Part shown: positions 8,427 to 17,168 of the stretch, in pieces
Position numbering within the stretch: position 1 is the first letter of the stretch
How the letters are laid out: each line of letters opens with the position of its first letter
Assembly (NCBI GenBank): GCA_020427005.1
Contig: JAGQOY010000027.1
Span: 1 to 52,283 of the forward strand
Length of the DNA stretch: 52,283 bases
Direction: 5' to 3'
From: Planctomycetales bacterium
GTDB taxonomy: Bacteria; Planctomycetota; Planctomycetia; Pirellulales; Pirellulaceae
Made by a program: the position numbers and the translations under genes
Notes under the pieces: model-generated
Told to the model about the DNA's origin: nothing
The model's input: the letters and a program-made list of their open reading frames with translations, nothing else
Database searches by the model: none

Positions 8427-8871
8427 ATCGCTGAGCTGTGCTAGGCTGCGCTACTTTCTCCTCGTAGATCCTCAGCGGGACCTGGCGGATGCTAATCGGA
8501 CTCCGTGCTCATTTGCACACAGGCCTCACGGGGTCCCTGGATCCATCAGTCGTTAAAACACCTCGCATAAGACCAAAGGGCAATTAGATCTGTTCCGCTC
8601 ATGTGCTATGTTTCTTGAGTTCGATAGGAAAACAAACGACCAGGCAGGGAAGACTACTCAATTTCCACCTGTGAACGATCTTGGAAATATTGGCCCTTGT
8701 TGCTGAATAATACTAACGATGCGTGACGTTTTGGCTCTTAAAGCCTGTTGGTCAGTATTCGGCCGTCCTTAAGGATACGAATCTCGGATGAGAGAGTAGC
8801 TGAAGGAATTCGGATCATCATCGTCGAAAATCACGGGGAAGGCTCAAGGAAAGGTTACTTGGGAGTTTGAG
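8427..8871. other. Intergenic stretch without a recognised gene
   Basis: No protein-like frame, RNA gene or clear terminator was recognised. The last 72 nt before 8872 stay open in the frame of the next gene and read like protein (a CTG at 8800 follows a TAG at 8797-8799), so the next gene could start earlier at a rare codon. Confidence 0.5.
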
Positions 8872-9225
8872 ATGGGACGGGGATTTGACGCAACCGCCAA
8901 TAGTCTGGCCGTCGCATTTTGTGCCGCGTTGCCCGAGGTTTATGGTGATGTGAATCAAGTAAACATGTGGAACGAAGTTGCCACGGCAATTCAAAGCGGA
9001 ATTGCAATCACACGGAACATGGATCTTTTCATTCAGCATGTGCTGGATTCAATCCATGCGGATAAAGCGGAAGTTGAAGCGTGCGATCCATTGAAAGCTG
9101 TGATGAAGGAGTTGCAAAGTTTAAATGCGCATGAGCGACATGCTTGGCTGCAGTATCTTGCGAAACACCTAATTCCTGTGCTTGTCTGCGCACGAAGCAA
9201 GCAAAAGGGACAGAACAGGAGTTAA
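8872..9225 (+). CDS. Hypothetical protein, 117 residues
   Basis: I do not recognise this protein. It is predicted mostly helical, with no signal peptide, transmembrane segment or metal motif. The only cysteines are isolated. It contains MWNEVATAIQSGIA, MDLFIQHVLDSIHADKAEVEA and LNAHERHAWLQYLAKHLIPVL, an amphipathic pattern like small helical-bundle regulators. ATG 8872 is preceded by GGGAG at a suitable distance. The frame is open for 24 more codons upstream with plausible amino acids but no standard start. It stands alone between the thioredoxin-fold gene and the minus-strand response regulator. Composition looks coding, but function is unknown. Confidence 0.55.
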   Translation: MGRGFDATANSLAVAFCAALPEVYGDVNQVNMWNEVATAIQSGIAITRNMDLFIQHVLDSIHADKAEVEACDPLKAVMKELQSLNAHERHAWLQYLAKHLIPVLVCARSKQKGQNRS

Positions 9226-9467
9226 TCAACGAAGATGTTTTCAATCCAGCGTAATAAAAAATGAAGGTAATGGGCCAGTTTTTATCGGGTCAGCCTGGCG
9301 GGTGGCCGCAAACGATGGTGGCCCTATCAAAATAAGACCCCGTGTTAGTTGAATTCCCGGAAAGAATTAGTGATTGATCAAGCGCTGGCACTGTGCGGGG
9401 CAAAGAAGTATTCAACCTAGCTAGTTGAAACTTGAAGCACAGTGTCCAGCGTTTTTTTGAGAATACT

Positions 9468-10112
9468 CTACTTCGCCGGCACAATATTTACTCGTTCCGC
9501 CATGCGGACAAGGTCTGCCAATGATTCTGCTTTCATCTTTTGCATTACCCGCCCTCGATGCACCTTTATTGTTTTCTCTGCTGCGTCAAGCCTAGTTGCA
9601 ATCTGCTTATTCAAGAAACCGGCGATTACGTATCTCATGACTTCTTGCTCCCGTTTTGTTAGAGTGTTCATACGGGCCTCGATTTTTTCTCGTTCAGCAC
9701 GAAATTTCAGAGTCTCCCTATCCTGCTTTAATGCGCGAGCCACCGCCTGTATTAGCGAAGACGCTTCGAAAGGTTTGCAGATGAAATCAGCCGCGCCGAG
9801 CTTCATGGCTCGTACACTCATCGGAATATCACCGTGAGCAGTAAGAAAAATTATCGGGATGGTGAGGTTTAAGCGTTTCAGATTGGCCTGCAACTCCAAG
9901 CCGTCCAAGCCTGGCATTTGAACATCGAGAATGAGGCAAGAGGGGTGCTCGAAAACAACTTTTTTCAGAAACTCATCTGCGGAACTAAATATCTCGGTAC
10001 GGTTCCCATGGGCTTTAAGCAGTCTTCCTATGGCTCGGCAAATGGATGCGTCGTCGTCAACAACATAAACCACGGAATCTTGGTCAATTTGACTACAATC
10101 TTCTTGATTCAC
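9468..10112 (-). CDS. FixJ/NarL-type response regulator
   Basis: A DNA-binding response regulator of 214 residues. The receiver domain (about 14-130) has the acidic pair in VVDDDASICRAIG, the phosphoacceptor Asp in CLILDVQMPGLDGLE, the Thr in IIFLTAHGD and the Lys in FICKPFE. The output domain is LuxR-type: LTKREQEVMRYVIAGFLNKQ and AEKTIKVHRGRVMQKM. The layout is that of FixJ/TodT-type regulators. Start is GTG 10112, supported by a near-ideal GGAGGTGA four bases upstream. The likely partner is the histidine kinase at 10660-13914, same strand, whose DLRQPL H-box belongs to the FixL-like group. A separate receiver protein lies between them on the opposite strand. Confidence 0.92.
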   Translation of the reverse strand: MNQEDCSQIDQDSVVYVVDDDASICRAIGRLLKAHGNRTEIFSSADEFLKKVVFEHPSCLILDVQMPGLDGLELQANLKRLNLTIPIIFLTAHGDIPMSVRAMKLGAADFICKPFEASSLIQAVARALKQDRETLKFRAEREKIEARMNTLTKREQEVMRYVIAGFLNKQIATRLDAAEKTIKVHRGRVMQKMKAESLADLVRMAERVNIVPAK

Positions 10113-10115
10113 TTT

Positions 10116-10123
10116 TCACCTCC
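10116..10123 (-). promoter_or_regulatory. Strong ribosome-binding site deciding a GTG start
   Basis: The minus strand reads GGAGGTGA, complementary to the 16S rRNA 3' end, four bases before GTG 10112. Few genes in this window have such a complete site, so it fixes the start of the FixJ-type regulator despite the non-ATG codon and suggests efficient translation. Confidence 0.75.
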
Positions 10124-10235
10124 CCTCTATGAAGGCTGCTGAAGCGTCCATGAGTTGTAAGACCAAAGCCGCATAGGTTCGACAACTGCAAGAGTCTATA
10201 GTCCCGGTTTACATTGTAACCATGTTGCTCACCGT

Positions 10236-10619
10236 ATGAACCCGCTGAGAATTGCTGTCATTGACGACGATCCATCGATATGTAGGGCACTCGCCAGATA
10301 CTTGGGGGTGCTGGGGCACGACGTTGACACATTTCTTTCGGCGGAGGCTTTCCTAAATAGCACAGCAATTTTTTTCGACCACCTAGTGGTAGACATCCGT
10401 CTGCCTGGCTTGTCTGGTACTATGCTGGTCAGTATGCTGCGCGATCGTGGCGACTCTACGCCGGTAGTATTCATGACTGCAAATGAGCTCAGCGATGAAC
10501 AGGAACTGCGAATCCGAGAAAATGCAGCAATTGTCTACAAGCCATTTGATGTAGCCAAACTTGCGAACATCCTAACGCAAGCGACTGGCGACGGCCCCTG
10601 TTTGCACTCCGAGTCCTAG
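10236..10619 (+). CDS. Stand-alone receiver-domain response regulator
   Basis: A 127-residue protein made of one CheY-like receiver domain with no output domain. All phosphorylation residues are visible: the acidic cluster in AVIDDDPSICRALARYL, Asp in LVVDIRLPGLSG, Thr in VVFMTANE and Lys in VYKPFD. Its first helix closely resembles that of the FixJ-type regulator 120 nt away on the other strand, so the two may derive from one duplication. It is divergent from that regulator and converges on the histidine kinase. Single receivers of this type can relay phosphate, act as phosphate sinks or modulate the kinase. No strong ribosome site precedes ATG 10236. Confidence 0.9.
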   Translation: MNPLRIAVIDDDPSICRALARYLGVLGHDVDTFLSAEAFLNSTAIFFDHLVVDIRLPGLSGTMLVSMLRDRGDSTPVVFMTANELSDEQELRIRENAAIVYKPFDVAKLANILTQATGDGPCLHSES

Positions 10620-10659
10620 TCCTTGTTACGCCACCAAAATGTTTGCAGAATTCCGCATC

Positions 10660-13600
10660 TTACGACTTAGAAATCGGAATCGTGAAATGAAATGTCACCC
10701 CTTGGTCCGAATTCCGGTCAGCCCAAATTTTCCCTCCATGATTTGAGACGATGCGTTGGCAGATTGCCAGACCAAGCCCTATGCCATCGGGTTTGGAAGT
10801 GACAAACAGGCAAAAAAGGGAACTCGGTTCAGACTGTTCAAATCCGATGCCATGATCTCGAACAGAAACTTGGATTTCATCCGACATATTCAGCTTGCTA
10901 TGAATCTCGATTTCGCGACGAACTTGAGCTACGTCCGAGACTGCGTCCATCGCGTTGGAGATTAAATTCAGTAAGACTTGCTGCAATTCCGTTCGATTTA
11001 CATAAGTAGAGGGTATCTCGGATGAGAGCTTTGCCACAATACTGATTTGACGCTGTGTGGCCTCCGCTTTGACTAGCCCCACGATCTTTTCGATGATCTG
11101 ATTAATGCTGTCGAAAGTGCGTTTTGGTACTTCTCTCATGGCCAGGTCACGAACACTCTGGATGATATCCGCAGCTCGTCGATTATCGCTTCCAATCTCG
11201 AGTAGAATCTCAAGAATATTCTCGCTCGACGGAGCCCCCTGTTGCATCAATTGGCACGCAGCCTCGACATTCGTCCCAATGGCTGTTAGCGGCTGTCTAA
11301 GATCATGGGTGATCGATGCCGTCAATTCGCCAATCGTTGATAATCGCGCTGCATGATCAACCTCCCTTTGTAATTCTGCAACTTCTGCTGTCCGCTGTTC
11401 AACCTTTTGTTCTAGTTCGTTTTGGGCTTGTTGAAGTCTTTCGGTCCGTTGTGCCACCGCTTTCTCTAGCTTCATAACTCGCTGACGAAGCAATCGGGAA
11501 CGCCAGCCCGCGAAGCCCCAGACGATGCCACAAATCGCTAGCGAGTACGAAAGGTAAACCCACCTAGCGCGATACCATGGTGGAAGAACTGAAAAAAAGA
11601 AAGTTGTTGTAGGACTGAAACGCGTTTGACCGTCGCTGCATCTCAATTCGAACCGGTAATCTCCCTCGCGGAGTGCACTAAATTCCGTGTATGTCTCGTC
11701 GCGCCACTCTGACCAGTCCGAATTGAGTCCTACGAGCCTGAATTGATATCTGGTTGTGTCAACAGATTCATGATTCGTTGTTGCAAAGTTTATTCTCAGA
11801 GAACCGGCCGAATACGGTAGCCGAGGTCGCTTCCCAAGCTGACCGTGACCTCCATATACTATTTGCCCAGTAGATAATTTGACTTTGCCAATGATTGGTG
11901 CAGAGATTTCGGATGATTTGTTAATACATGTTGAATCCAATCTCACAAGTGTACCGTCGACACATGAAAGCCACAAAACACCGTTTGGTTCGGCACACAT
12001 TCGTTGGACGCTCCGGGGACCTAGCGCGCCTACCGGGAAAGTCATCTGAAGCGCATCGTCATGTAGTTCAACCATTGCAATTTGATATTTACTAGTCGCA
12101 ATCCATAACCGATTAAGAACGTCGATGGTAGCCGATTCAATTCTCCCAATATCTTGTCCGGCAAGCTCCCCAAGGACTTGATCGGGTACGAAGTGCTGGA
12201 ATTCACGCTGGTATTTCAGCAACCCTTCATCAGTACTTAGCCAAAATTCGTCGCCCCACACAAAGGGAAAGAGGTGATGGGTCAATGGCACCCCCTGATC
12301 GACACCAAAACTTTCTATTACTGAAGTCGTCGGAGATTCTCGAATGTTTAATCGCCAAAGACGCGGCAATTCAGAATCTTTACTAATTACCCATACTACA
12401 CCCTCATTGTCTTCGACAATCCTTAAAACGTTTAACGGAGCCTTGGGAACATGACCAACGAAGGTCCATTCGCTACCTTCGCTTCGATAGACACGCAATC
12501 CTGAACCAATCGTCCCCAGCAACAATTCCTTATCATTCAGGAGGCGTAAGCAGAATCCGTAGCCTGATGGCCCAAACTGTTTGGCTGGACCTGAAAAGGA
12601 CATTCCTAATAGCGCAGCATGTTGACTTGCTCCGGCTAACAGTAAACTCCCGTTGACCGATAACAGATCACGAACGTCTCCAGTATCTTCTATAAGTTCC
12701 ACGAAACCCGGCTTGCCTGGCTTGCTAGACCGCCGAAGGATTTTCACTCCGTTCAGCGTTCCTAAATAAAGAGTATCTTGATGCCTGGCTATAGCGAACG
12801 TATCTGACGTCATGCCAAGGCGGTAATCAAAGACTTCAACTGGAGATCGCAAATCCAACCGGGCAACACCATTTAATGTAGCTGCCCAGATTCCACTGCC
12901 ACGATCCACTGAGATCGAAATGACACGACTGTGCGGTAGACCGGATTTCTTATCTATCACCCTCACGACTTCGCCGGTGCGGTCAAATATTAACACACCA
13001 AGGTACTCGCTTGAGGTTGCAAATATGTTCTCCGCAATTTGTACCGTTCGCCGAGTAGCCTGCCTCATTGCCAATTCGCTGACGGGAGATAAAAACTCCT
13101 TTACCTCGGTCTTCTCAAGGACAAAAAAAGAATCCATGAATGTGGTAAGTAACGATTTCCCTTCCTCTAAAGGCAAGGCATCCGTAACATAGCCAGGCAC
13201 AGTTGTTGTTCTATGCTCGCCCTTGGTACCGTCTAAATAATCGGCTGCCGGGTGAAGGCGCGAGATGTTTCCCTTGGGGGTCCCCTCGATTTCGCTAACT
13301 ATCACCTCACCTTCAATCTTGCAGACACAGCTCAGTTGAGTTTCTGTGAAGCGAGCATTTATCTCCCCGATTAACGGATCATTGCTCTTAGGGCGCCAGT
13401 GACAGACTATCTTTCCCGATAGAAAATACGCGTCATCTTCGTCGGTCACGACGCTGTGAATTTCTCCGAAATATCCGGCGTCTGCTTCAAGGTGATGTTT
13501 TAAAGACTCAAATTGCAACTGCCCGATATCGTTGGGAACCAATACGCCAAAATCGCCATCGCAACCCACGTACACGATGCCCGATTGGCCAACCGCAAAC

Positions 13601-13914
13601 GCCCTCACTCGCTTGCCCATTGACCCAATTACTCTACTCCACGTAGAGCCGTCGTATTCGAAAACTCCATCGGGTGTTCCAATGTACACGACACCTTGCT
13701 GATCAAGGATAACGTCGCGAACCGCTGGGGAACCACCGTAAGCCGCTGGTGGGAATTCTTGAATCAGTGGGTAGCCAATTTCTCGAGTGTCAGCTTGCGC
13801 GAAATTACAAAAGGCAAATGTCGCAATAACCAATGTTTTCCATTGACATGCGCTCTTGATGAAGGTGGCCCAAGCAATATGGACTTCCTTTGCTAGCCGT
13901 GGGTTTGGTTCCAT
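10660..13914 (-). CDS. Sensor histidine kinase with periplasmic propeller and Y_Y_Y domain
   Basis: About 1084 residues. The order is: export signal (hydrophobic core TLVIATFAFCNFAQA near residue 28); a long periplasmic region of propeller-type repeats (VVYIGTPDGVFEYDG, GIWAATLNGVARLD, FWLSTDEGLLKYQ); a Y_Y_Y-like domain near 705-765 (YQFRLVGLNSDWSEW); a transmembrane helix at about 786-804; a coiled coil; HisKA with the phosphoacceptor in ASITHDLRQPL (His870); HATPase_c with LISNAMDAV, DHGIGF and DGIGLGLAI. The overall plan resembles hybrid two-component sensors of Bacteroidetes and planctomycetes, but the receiver and output are not fused. Kinases of this architecture often sense carbohydrate fragments; the ligand here is unknown. 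ATG 13914 is chosen over an upstream 13998 start because a compact signal peptide follows. Partner regulators lie just downstream. Confidence 0.92.
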   Translation of the reverse strand: MEPNPRLAKEVHIAWATFIKSACQWKTLVIATFAFCNFAQADTREIGYPLIQEFPPAAYGGSPAVRDVILDQQGVVYIGTPDGVFEYDGSTWSRVIGSMGKRVRAFAVGQSGIVYVGCDGDFGVLVPNDIGQLQFESLKHHLEADAGYFGEIHSVVTDEDDAYFLSGKIVCHWRPKSNDPLIGEINARFTETQLSCVCKIEGEVIVSEIEGTPKGNISRLHPAADYLDGTKGEHRTTTVPGYVTDALPLEEGKSLLTTFMDSFFVLEKTEVKEFLSPVSELAMRQATRRTVQIAENIFATSSEYLGVLIFDRTGEVVRVIDKKSGLPHSRVISISVDRGSGIWAATLNGVARLDLRSPVEVFDYRLGMTSDTFAIARHQDTLYLGTLNGVKILRRSSKPGKPGFVELIEDTGDVRDLLSVNGSLLLAGASQHAALLGMSFSGPAKQFGPSGYGFCLRLLNDKELLLGTIGSGLRVYRSEGSEWTFVGHVPKAPLNVLRIVEDNEGVVWVISKDSELPRLWRLNIRESPTTSVIESFGVDQGVPLTHHLFPFVWGDEFWLSTDEGLLKYQREFQHFVPDQVLGELAGQDIGRIESATIDVLNRLWIATSKYQIAMVELHDDALQMTFPVGALGPRSVQRMCAEPNGVLWLSCVDGTLVRLDSTCINKSSEISAPIIGKVKLSTGQIVYGGHGQLGKRPRLPYSAGSLRINFATTNHESVDTTRYQFRLVGLNSDWSEWRDETYTEFSALREGDYRFELRCSDGQTRFSPTTTFFFSVLPPWYRARWVYLSYSLAICGIVWGFAGWRSRLLRQRVMKLEKAVAQRTERLQQAQNELEQKVEQRTAEVAELQREVDHAARLSTIGELTASITHDLRQPLTAIGTNVEAACQLMQQGAPSSENILEILLEIGSDNRRAADIIQSVRDLAMREVPKRTFDSINQIIEKIVGLVKAEATQRQISIVAKLSSEIPSTYVNRTELQQVLLNLISNAMDAVSDVAQVRREIEIHSKLNMSDEIQVSVRDHGIGFEQSEPSSLFCLFVTSKPDGIGLGLAICQRIVSNHGGKIWADRNSDQGVTFHFTIPISKS

Positions 13915-14415
13915 TTGACAACACCAACGTGTCCTTGACTCAGGCAGACGCCGAAGACTTATCTTGAATTTCCACAGATCCTTGTGGCATAAGATCAACG
14001 AAATTGCACACTGCCCAACATTGTTGTCGCAATGACGGCTGATAGCAATTGTGGCAAGCAGTCCCCGTGCCAGTAGGGTCGGTTATTCAAAATGAGTTGG
14101 TTTACCGGCATGCTGGTTAGAGCGTCCGCGAAAATATTGCATCGCAGAGACTTTTCTCCTTGTGCGGTAGATACTATGGGCTCGTTCTCCCTGTCAGGCA
14201 GCTATTTGAGTGGAAACCAGTTGCTACCCTGTGCGCAGAATGACAGAATGATAGCGGTTTGACGTTTTTTGCACTTTCATCACTTGCGCAATGCAGTTCA
14301 TTTCTCTAACGTGTTTTTCTAACGCTTGATTTATTTCTTACCCATTCCCATTTGAATTCTGGCACAGAATCCGCGTTGTTTGCGTTTGCTAGCTTCAACC
14401 CGTTAGGAATCCCGC
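13915..14415. other. Intergenic region between divergent genes
   Basis: No gene recognised. It must hold the promoters of the kinase (minus) and of the exported-protein cluster (plus). AGGA about 9 nt before ATG 14416 is the ribosome site of the SGNH hydrolase gene. A TGGCAC near 14360 is only half of a sigma-54 site. Confidence 0.5.
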
Positions 14416-15657
14416 ATGGACAGACGTCATATGCTAGGCCGCCTGGTATGCTCGACCAGTGCCGTTTGGTTAAATGGAAGTCGACTACTTTGCGGCGCGG
14501 ATGAACGCCGGATGTCGGTAGCCCTTGCCTATTTGCGCTCGATAATGCCTACACCAGAGCGTGTCGCGCAGTTTACGGAAACCATGTCTGCGGAAGAAAG
14601 CCGCCGCCGAAGCAACGGCTGGACCTATCACGAGAGTCTAGGTTGGGTCCATTGCAGTGCCGTGCATAGCAATGGAGTTGATGGCTCAAGGACTTTTTAC
14701 GATTACGAGATCGATGGTGCCCGGCAAGCAATTCACTCCGCCAACTCTTCCTGCCGAATTCACTGCTACGGAGATAGCTTCACGCATTGCGACCAAGTTA
14801 GTGATGGAGAAACATGGGAAGAGTATTTGGCAGCTCACTTACAAGAGCCAATACGCAATTATGGCGTTGGCGGTTATAGTGTTTACCAAGCCTATCGTCG
14901 CATACTTGAGGTCGAGGAGCAGCACAGCGCTGAGTACATCGTTTTGAATATCTACGATGACGACCATTATCGGAATCTAGATGCTTGGCGTTCTATTCGA
15001 GTCGGAGCGAATTCTCAATGTGGATTCACTTTGCCCCATCTACGAGTAAACGTTGAACAGGACCAATGTGAGGAACGTGAGAATTCACTTAATACGCGCG
15101 AAAGCGTGAGACAGTTGCTTGATGAGGATTTCGTTTATCAGACGTTTGCCGACGACCCAATTTTGAATTTGACCTTGGCCAATCGCGCTGGTGATTTCAG
15201 TCGTGAGTCAATAAGCTCGTTGTCGCAAATTTTCGGTGTCCCAGAGACAAAACTGAACGCAGAGCATCCCGAGGCTCAAATCAGGCAATTGCACACGGAA
15301 GCGGCACTGTTTGCTACTCGCAAGATTGTCGGTTGGACTGAAGAATTCATCAAAAAACAGAATAAGAAACTGCTGCTGATTCTTACATTTGGTGAGGGAA
15401 ATATGGCTAGCGCCCTTGCAGGGCACACCCGCTTTGACAGCAGCTTTACAGATTGGTTGCGCGACAAACCGTATCCCGTAATCGATATGCGAGATGCATT
15501 CCAAGCTGCATACCAAGAATCAAACACCGATATGAGTACTTTTCTCAAACGGTACTACAACGGACATCACACGCCTGCGGGCAATTTCTTCTTTGCATGG
15601 TCGTTAAAGGACCATATCATAGACTGGTTGAATCCAAAGCCTAACCCTTATCGGTAG
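14416..15657 (+). CDS. SGNH/GDSL-type hydrolase, probably exported
   Basis: A protein of 413 residues. After a basic N-terminus with a weakly hydrophobic stretch (MDRRHMLGRLVCSTSAVW), the hydrolase signature appears: IHCYGDSFTHCDQV (block I, nucleophile Ser in GDSF), NYGVGGYSVYQAYRRI (block II Gly) and a C-terminal YYNGHHTPAGNFFFAWSL, which can supply the catalytic His and resembles the DxxH block. SGNH enzymes de-esterify lipids, acetylated sugars or glycans; substrate cannot be read from sequence. The start has AGGA upstream. The genes that follow in the same direction are also exported proteins. Export is less certain than the fold, because the leader is short and polar for a Sec signal. 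Confidence 0.78.
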   Translation: MDRRHMLGRLVCSTSAVWLNGSRLLCGADERRMSVALAYLRSIMPTPERVAQFTETMSAEESRRRSNGWTYHESLGWVHCSAVHSNGVDGSRTFYDYEIDGARQAIHSANSSCRIHCYGDSFTHCDQVSDGETWEEYLAAHLQEPIRNYGVGGYSVYQAYRRILEVEEQHSAEYIVLNIYDDDHYRNLDAWRSIRVGANSQCGFTLPHLRVNVEQDQCEERENSLNTRESVRQLLDEDFVYQTFADDPILNLTLANRAGDFSRESISSLSQIFGVPETKLNAEHPEAQIRQLHTEAALFATRKIVGWTEEFIKKQNKKLLLILTFGEGNMASALAGHTRFDSSFTDWLRDKPYPVIDMRDAFQAAYQESNTDMSTFLKRYYNGHHTPAGNFFFAWSLKDHIIDWLNPKPNPYR

Positions 15658-15722
15658 CTTGATCCTCCGAGCTACGCCAAAAACCATCCCATCGCAAAAA
15701 ACCTTGCTTGAAGGAGCAATTC

Positions 15723-17126
15723 ATGAAACTTCGATTTTTGTCAGTGGCTATCTTATCGTTCTGCTCGATCGTTGCGTATGCCGACGAACCACCTGCTGCC
15801 AAGCAGTCTGCGGCAAATTCATCTGACGCCACAGCAAGCACAGATGCTCTGCCGGAGGGTATTCGGAACTTCAATGGGATGCTGGTCGGACGTTTGATGA
15901 GTAAGGATGTAGAAAAAGGTTCCTTTGTCGTTTCGGTCGACGCGGTGCCGCGCGTGTGGCGTAACAGCAAGGCAACGAGCCCCAAATCAATCGTAGGGAA
16001 GAGTGTAGCTGTCAAAGGTGTATTTGGTCGCTTCTTGGACGTTTTGGTCACGACGCGACAAGGCGAAACCATCGAATTTGAATGCAAGTACGACGGTGAA
16101 GGGCTAGCTTTTCCCGGCGAACTGTTGAGAAAAGTCGCCGCCTACGATGCCAGCGATTATCCCGTGTTACCCGAAGATTTTCGCGGCTTCCGTGGCACGG
16201 TTGTGGCTGAGATCAATAAGAAAGATCCTGAAACATTCGAGCTAATCATGAATGTAGAGAAAGTCATTTCTACAGGCGAAGGCAACTCGGCCTCTCGCCC
16301 GGAGAGTATCCTAGGCAAGTCGATGATGCTGGCCGGATTCTGGAATCGCAAAGATGAATATCATAAGTTGAAGACCGGTGAACGGATTCAAGTGGAAATA
16401 CAGCACCTGGAAAGCCAGAGCGACCACTTGAATGTTGCCGGAACTCCACGCACTCTTGGTCCTGGAGAGCAGCCAAAAATGGAGCGCGAGAGCGCACCTG
16501 AGGCAAACATGACTGCTGGTACAAAAGGCTTTCGGGGAATGTTGGTGGGACGTCTTGTAAAGAAAGACGTAGAACGTGGAACCTTTACGATTACCGTGGA
16601 TGCCGTTCCTCGAGTATGGAACAACAACCAGGCATCAGCTCCCAAATCGTTGATTGGAAAAAACGTGGATGCTGAACGCGTACCAGCCAGTCTGCTGGAT
16701 GCTTTGGTCGTAACACGCATTGGAGATACTATTGAGTTTGGTGCGCTTTCAGACGGTGGAGAAATCCTGCGTGTGGGAGAAGTACTCAGAAAAGCAGAGC
16801 CAGTGAAGCCTGGTGATTTTCCTGAACTACCTGATGAATTTCGTGGTTTCAATGGCGTATTGGTAGGCAAAGTTCTCAAAAAGAATATGCACCTCTGGGA
16901 ACTGATCGTTGAGGTTTCGGAGATAAAGAAGGCAACCGAAAAGAGTGGATCGAAAGACGCCAACAGCATTGTTGGTAAGAGCGTAATGCTAAGTGGCTTT
17001 TGGAACAAACAAGATGCCTATCAGAGTGTGGCAGTGGGTGACACGATCGAGGCCATGGTAGAACATCCACAGCTGTTGAGCGACCATTTGACAATTATGG
17101 AGGGGGTTAAAAAACTCAACGATTAA
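15723..17126 (+). CDS. Secreted protein with two copies of an A-B repeat
   Basis: About 467 residues, function not recognised. A Sec signal peptide (MKLRFLSVAILSFCSIVAYA, cut near residue 20) is followed by four modules in the order A1 (49-140), B1 (152-240), A2 (269-360), B2 (372-460). A modules share NGMLVGRL or RGMLVGRL, VDAVPRVW and GETIEF or GDTIEF; B modules share EDFRGF or DEFRGF, then GKSMMLAGFWN or GKSVMLSGFWN and SDHL. A and B also resemble each other (RGF/NGV start, IVGKS), so an ancestral unit of about 90 residues was duplicated twice. Each module looks beta-rich. ATG 15723 is backed by GAAGGAG. Neighbours upstream and downstream are exported, so a cell-envelope or periplasmic role is likely. 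Confidence 0.8.
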   Translation: MKLRFLSVAILSFCSIVAYADEPPAAKQSAANSSDATASTDALPEGIRNFNGMLVGRLMSKDVEKGSFVVSVDAVPRVWRNSKATSPKSIVGKSVAVKGVFGRFLDVLVTTRQGETIEFECKYDGEGLAFPGELLRKVAAYDASDYPVLPEDFRGFRGTVVAEINKKDPETFELIMNVEKVISTGEGNSASRPESILGKSMMLAGFWNRKDEYHKLKTGERIQVEIQHLESQSDHLNVAGTPRTLGPGEQPKMERESAPEANMTAGTKGFRGMLVGRLVKKDVERGTFTITVDAVPRVWNNNQASAPKSLIGKNVDAERVPASLLDALVVTRIGDTIEFGALSDGGEILRVGEVLRKAEPVKPGDFPELPDEFRGFNGVLVGKVLKKNMHLWELIVEVSEIKKATEKSGSKDANSIVGKSVMLSGFWNKQDAYQSVAVGDTIEAMVEHPQLLSDHLTIMEGVKKLND

Positions 17127-17168
17127 ACCTTTCAAATATCCACGCTTTCTTGCATTCGGACTCTGCAA

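Noticed and set aside
14360..14375. TGGCAC-N5-CCGC as a sigma-54 promoter upstream of the SGNH hydrolase
   Set aside because: The -12 half lacks the TT of the consensus and no enhancer-binding protein gene is near; a chance match is more likely.
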